Below, one piece after another: positions 20,252 to 24,187 of a stretch of 24,187 nt of DNA. The translations under genes and the position numbers were made by a program. This stretch comes from Paramacrobiotus richtersi. Its lineage: Eukaryota > Tardigrada > Eutardigrada > Parachela > Macrobiotidae. The stretch spans positions 1 through 24,187 of the forward strand of contig JAQGAU010000763.1 in assembly GCA_034698045.1 (NCBI GenBank). Direction: 5' to 3'. Position 1 is the first letter of the stretch. Every line of letters starts with the position of its first letter. The notes under the pieces were generated by a model. It searched no databases, was not told the DNA's origin, and worked only from the letters and a program-made list of their open reading frames with translations.

Positions 20252-22991
20252 TCATATTGCTCCTTTGGTTTCATCCGTTGGCTCTTGTAGTTCTGGAGTC
20301 ATGGCCAGCAAGCTGTCAACCTTTGTCACAGCTAAATCGGTCCCACCGCCCAGCTGGTAAAGCGTACTGCTTCGCCGTCGCGATTCCGCAGATGCCCTGG
20401 ATTTCCTGAACTGATTAAACTTGGCCTGGTCTGGCTCTGTCGCGTTATCCAGCGCACCGAAGAAATCGTCCATTATTGAGGTTCGATTTGCCTCCTGCCC
20501 GATAAGGATATTCCCAGAAGCTCTATCACTCACAGAGTAACGAGACGCCAACATGGTAATGAACTGTTCTTCCTCGTCGACGGCTGCTTCGGGCTCAGCA
20601 CCATGCGCATCCGGTGTAGGGATGTCTTGAATCGTTCCAGACGCTCTCCCGTTTTCCTGATTTTCTGGCCCTTCAGTGGGCAAGATTTGATCTTCTGTCG
20701 TTGCTGGTGCGGTTCCCATCGCATCTTGCGCTAACTCACTCGTTGGCATAACTTCTCCGACCAAATCTATTTGTTCCGGTTCGGTTACGACCAGGCCTGC
20801 TGTGTCATTCACTTCGACAACTTCTGCTTTAAGCCATTTGTCACGTTCCGCTGAATTCGTCAAAATCTTTTTAATGGTTTCATCGAGTAAACTAAGGGTT
20901 TGTTTGGCCGTCTTCGATTTCCGTACAGAAGGCGGCTGCGATCTGGATCTTGGGACCTTTCGTGGTCTTACTGCATCGCGAAACGCACGGCCCGAGAACA
21001 AGTTGTGCTTGCTGATTACCATTGAGCCCTTCTGGCTGTCGCCCTCTTTGATACGTAAGCCATGGCAAAAGCGTTCTTCCGCTATTCTGTCTTGATTAAC
21101 TTTAGTATACCATTTGTTCCGGATGCACTCCGGGATATGGTGAAAATCCGCGTTATACTGGTCAAGCTTGTGAGCAATCGCCCCGAGCAGGATTTCCGGC
21201 TCTTGTGGATTCTGGACACTCAATTGTCGGATGTACTTATTGTACACGTCCACGATTGTGCTTCGCAAGGTATCCAGCGGTGCACGAAAGATGGTTCTGT
21301 TATTGGATCGTTCATCGGATGCGGATATGGTTTGCTTTAGTTCTTCCGTTAGGAAACGTAAATTCTTGATCTGCAACGCTAAACTGTTCTTATAAACTGT
21401 TAAGGCAAAGCTGGTCTCTGCAGCTACAGTGCGTTAATGATCAGTTTGGCCGTACCAACCTTTTCCTGCAGATTCGTGCAGATATTTTCCTTTTCGTAAA
21501 ACATTTTTTTTGCGAATGCTAATTTATCGCTGACTTCCTGTTTTGTATCCCGAATGTCGTGTTTGGCCGCTGCGCAAATGTCCACAGATTTTTGCGCGTC
21601 GTCATAATACGCCGTCAGGTGGATTATTATACCGGGTAGGTCTACGTCAAATACCAACGGCAGCTCTCCCTTTTGGTCCTTAGCTCCGCTGTAGCATTCT
21701 TCACTCTCTTCGCTCAAGCTTTTATGAATGTTTGCACTGATTTGCTCTTGTTGGATATCTGGGTGGTTCACCACTTTCAAATGCTCGGAGCGTATTTTTT
21801 CCTTGTCCACAGATAGAATTGTGCACAACGCATCCATACAACGCTCAACGAGTTTGACCTTGTTTTCTTTCCTGATATTATGGCATTCCAGTAAATTGTT
21901 CTGCAGCTCCATATTGCGTAACACCTTCTCCAGGTTGAGTCGCTTCGTCCGCGCGTCTTCCGCATCCTTAATGGCCACAATGGTCTTCCCATCACTTTCA
22001 TGCAGGTAGTCATCAAACTCTTTGGCCGTCACCTCCGTTTCCTCCTCCAGTTGCATGATGTCTGAATCGAATTTCGATATTGAACTGTTTAGCAAGTCCA
22101 CCATACGTCGTTTAATAACCATGCTTACGTTTGCGCGATGGGTTTCCCGAATGCGCTCGGTGATGTCCAGCCGAGTTTCTCTGTCCATTTTGCGATTTTT
22201 GCGGGTTTCTTTCAGGAGGAGATCAGGACTGCGGAAGCGGAATTTTGGCCCGGAGTACTGAAACGTCCTTCTTGGGTAAAGTGAACCAGTTAGCTCACGT
22301 TGGATAGCACACAACGAACCTTAACGTGGGTGACACGATTTCCGTCCATCCCTAAAGAACCCTTTTGACCAGTACCGTATAGCCCCGCTTTACGGAGGTT
22401 GACGGTGGGAATCACGAGGCGCTTGTCATTGAACACCCGATACTGTACTGCATCTGCTTCGTTGTCAAATACAGGTGTCCTTTTCTTCTTCTTGCGACTT
22501 TGCTCTCGCATCTCGCGCAGTTCTAGCAAATCCAAATTGGGATTTAATTTATATGGATTGATTTTCAGGACAGAATCGCTCTGCCAGTTGTTTTCGTCAT
22601 CAAGGTTGGGCTTATTAGGGTTTTTCGAATTATATGACGCTTGCTCGTTCTTCGATTCCGGACGATGTGCGTGGCGTACCTTCGGCGCGCCAGACGGGGT
22701 ATCAGGATTCTTGTGGGATTTAGTTGGAGTAACATTCCGGATAAGAAAGTCTAGAAGGCTGGTTTCGTCTTCAGGGGGAAGATTTACGGCATCCGGCAGG
22801 TGGAGGTGCAGGGAACTGGTGTGCAAAGCAGACCGCGCAGAATCGCTGTGGTTTGGTGTGTCGGCCGATGAGGGCTTCTTGGTTAAGCGCTTCACGTCGG
22901 CTGTATGTCGGTCAATCTCACTTTGTATGGCTTTCAGGAGAGTGATCGACGCTTTGTTCCGTCTTTTTTTCAGATCTTTGGGCAGAAACAT
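20252..22991 (-). CDS. CFAP100: CFAP100/CCDC37-like protein (modifier of inner-arm dynein complex)
   Basis: Three minus-strand exons, 22991-22320, 22257-21460 and 21370-20252, give 862 residues. Intron 1 (62 bp, AAG|GTTCGT ... ACGTTTCAG, with a CTAAC branch-type site) and intron 2 (89 bp, AAG|GTTGGT ... GTTGCAG) are both phase 0. The start context AGCAAAATG fits dipteran genes. Exon 1 is mostly disordered and basic. Exon 2 holds a DUF4200-type coiled coil at about 260-375; KEFDDYLHESDGKTIVAI parallels the FDEFLKENDRSSVQAM signature of CFAP100. A later LPLVFDVDLP segment parallels the family's second block. Exon 3 ends in a long acidic, low-complexity tail. In Chlamydomonas FAP100 and FAP73 form the MIA complex that regulates inner-arm dynein f. 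A CCDC42/CCDC38 relative is the main alternative. Human CFAP100 is shorter (about 611 residues). Confidence 0.7.
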
Positions 22992-23794
22992 TTTGCTAAT
23001 AATTCAGGGCCGCCGGCACTCACATCAGCTTCGGCGTGTTTCAGTAAAATGTTCACGTTAATGCAACATTCTAGTTAGGAAAAAAAACAAGAAACGAAGT
23101 CGGAGCTTCACGACTTTCACCAAATCGAATCGCCATTTTATACAATTTTTTCTAGAATTATTCAAAAAGGTGTGAGCACAGAACATGTCCTTTCGCATAC
23201 AAAATGCGCTAACGCACAGGCATCTACCTGTCCTTATGCATACCAGTAAAAAAATATATTGTCTGCTGTCTCCTAGCACACTTAATTGACTAAAGCAAGG
23301 TTTATGATATGGTTGCGCAAAGATTACGCACAACAGAAGTATACTGGTTCGAATTAATTCAAACCATGTTGTACTATACATGTGTATAAAAGTATATTTA
23401 TTATAATATGCGTCGCGGTCCGGTTCATGAATATACGAATACGTGGCGTGCAAGGATTTGAATGTGAGCTGGTGTTACGTACATGCCAAGGTTGCAGTAT
23501 CGTGTAGCGCCTACGTCATAAAACAGCGTACATCGGTGTTTTTCGTGATCGTAATGTACCACTACGTACTAGATTTATTATTAAATTAAACTAGTATAGC
23601 AAGCTTTGTTATTGTTAAAATTGTTTAACTTCTGTCCATGGCAACAGAAACTGGTTAAAATGGTAGTCAGTCGGCTCTTATTCACTGTCATTCATTAGTA
23701 TCATGCCAGGACGGCCAGAGCTTATCTAGTGATCTTATAAGCGGTATTTCACTCCAAAGACACTTGTGTTATTCCAAACTCTCTTTAAAGCAAG
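22992..23794. promoter_or_regulatory. Divergent upstream region of CFAP100-like and secreted-protein genes
   Basis: About 800 bp of AT-rich sequence between two divergent start codons. A TTATAAG element near 23735-23741 lies about 55 bp before the ATG at 23795 and could be the TATA box of the secreted-protein gene. Another TATAAAAG at about 23385 has no gene behind it. A minus-strand frame at 23058-23453 looks accidental (no homology, odd composition). Confidence 0.45.
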
Positions 23795-24187
23795 ATGAAT
23801 TCGGTGGTCCCTATCGTCACACTAATCTTCGGCTTCGTTGCGGTCATCTCGGCGTTCCAGCCGTATGACAATGTGGTAAGAACTAAGAAGTCAACTGAGA
23901 TAGCATTGGCAATAATGATACCGCTTCTTTAGCTTCCCGATTTCGAGCACCAAGATGCCAGTGGCACATCTGATGGACCACCAAAACCTGCATTTTCAGG
24001 TGGGGAACAGACAGGATCTGGGGCGCAGTCTAATCCTAACAAGCCTTTTCCACCGGCACAAACGGAGCAGTCGACATTGCGACCTCCAGCTCCAGGTGCG
24101 AATCAGCCGGCACCTGGACCGCAGTCCAGTCTTAACAAGCCTGCCAATAACAGTCCATCAGGTCCCGGACAGCAGTCCATTGTCAAC
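23795..24187 (+). CDS. Secreted Pro/Gly/Gln-rich protein, partial at window end
   Basis: Exon 1 (23795-23875, 27 codons) encodes a clean signal peptide: MNS, hydrophobic core (VVPIVTLIFGFVAVIS), probable cut after SA near residue 20. A 57-bp intron (GTG|GTAAGA ... CTTCTTTAG) leads in phase 0 to exon 2 from 23933, open to the window end (112 residues so far). The mature part is low-complexity, rich in Pro, Gly, Gln, Ser and Asn, with an imperfect repeat QS-x-x-N-K-P at residues 59-65 and 91-97 and a third QSIVN beginning at 108. No cysteine has appeared. It might be a salivary, cuticular, chorion or reproductive-tract protein; nothing in the sequence decides. The small first exon with signal peptide is typical of dipteran secreted proteins. 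Confidence 0.75.

Noticed and set aside
20252-22991. Three separate genes on the minus strand in the CFAP100 region
   Set aside because: Both gaps have GT-AG signals with matching phase, and one family signature runs across the junctions, so one spliced gene is simpler.
23058-23453. Minus-strand open frame of 131 residues upstream of the CFAP100-like gene
   Set aside because: AT-rich intergenic sequence, composition rich in Phe, Leu, Cys and Arg without pattern, and no start context. Probably accidental.
1-24187. CRISPR arrays, bacterial operons, rRNA or tRNA genes
   Set aside because: No regularly spaced direct repeats, no Shine-Dalgarno-type gene spacing and no recognisable structural RNA. 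The genes are intron-rich and eukaryotic.

Overview
The window looks like nuclear DNA of an insect, most likely a dipteran such as a mosquito. Genes are interrupted by many very short GT-AG introns (mostly 53-115 bp), two starts match the fly-type AAAATG context, spacing is compact, and a short foldback transposon flanked by TTAA sits between two genes. There are no bacterial operon features. Gene models were built by hand from conserved reading frames, splice signals and phase agreement; family names rest on remembered protein families, not on a search.

Layout. 1-911: non-coding, with a hairpin at the left edge. 912-3106 (+): CCDC157-like coiled-coil protein, 2 exons. 3595-3825 (-): candidate small secreted peptide. 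4106-9805 (+): complete androglobin, 10 exons, about 1,691 residues. 10665-12440 (+): divergent tubby-like protein, 8 exons. 12565-16892 (-): MYCBPAP/FAP147-like protein, 2 exons, convergent with the tubby-like gene. 17366-18661 (+): unrecognised 345-residue protein, divergent from MYCBPAP. 19128-19850: near-palindromic foldback element. 20252-22991 (-): CFAP100/CCDC37-like protein, 3 exons. 23795-24187 (+): start of a secreted Pro/Gly/Gln-rich protein, cut by the window end.

Functional reading. Four of the recognised genes (CCDC157, androglobin, MYCBPAP, CFAP100) belong to families tied to spermiogenesis or motile cilia and flagella, and tubby proteins are linked to ciliary membrane traffic. 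In insects the only widely motile flagella are in sperm (plus chordotonal cilia), so the window reads as a neighbourhood of male-germline genes. The unrecognised gene at 17366-18661, which shares a 473 bp divergent upstream region with MYCBPAP, is a candidate for the same programme. The most notable items are the divergent tubby-like gene, which is invisible as a single open frame, and the intact insect androglobin.
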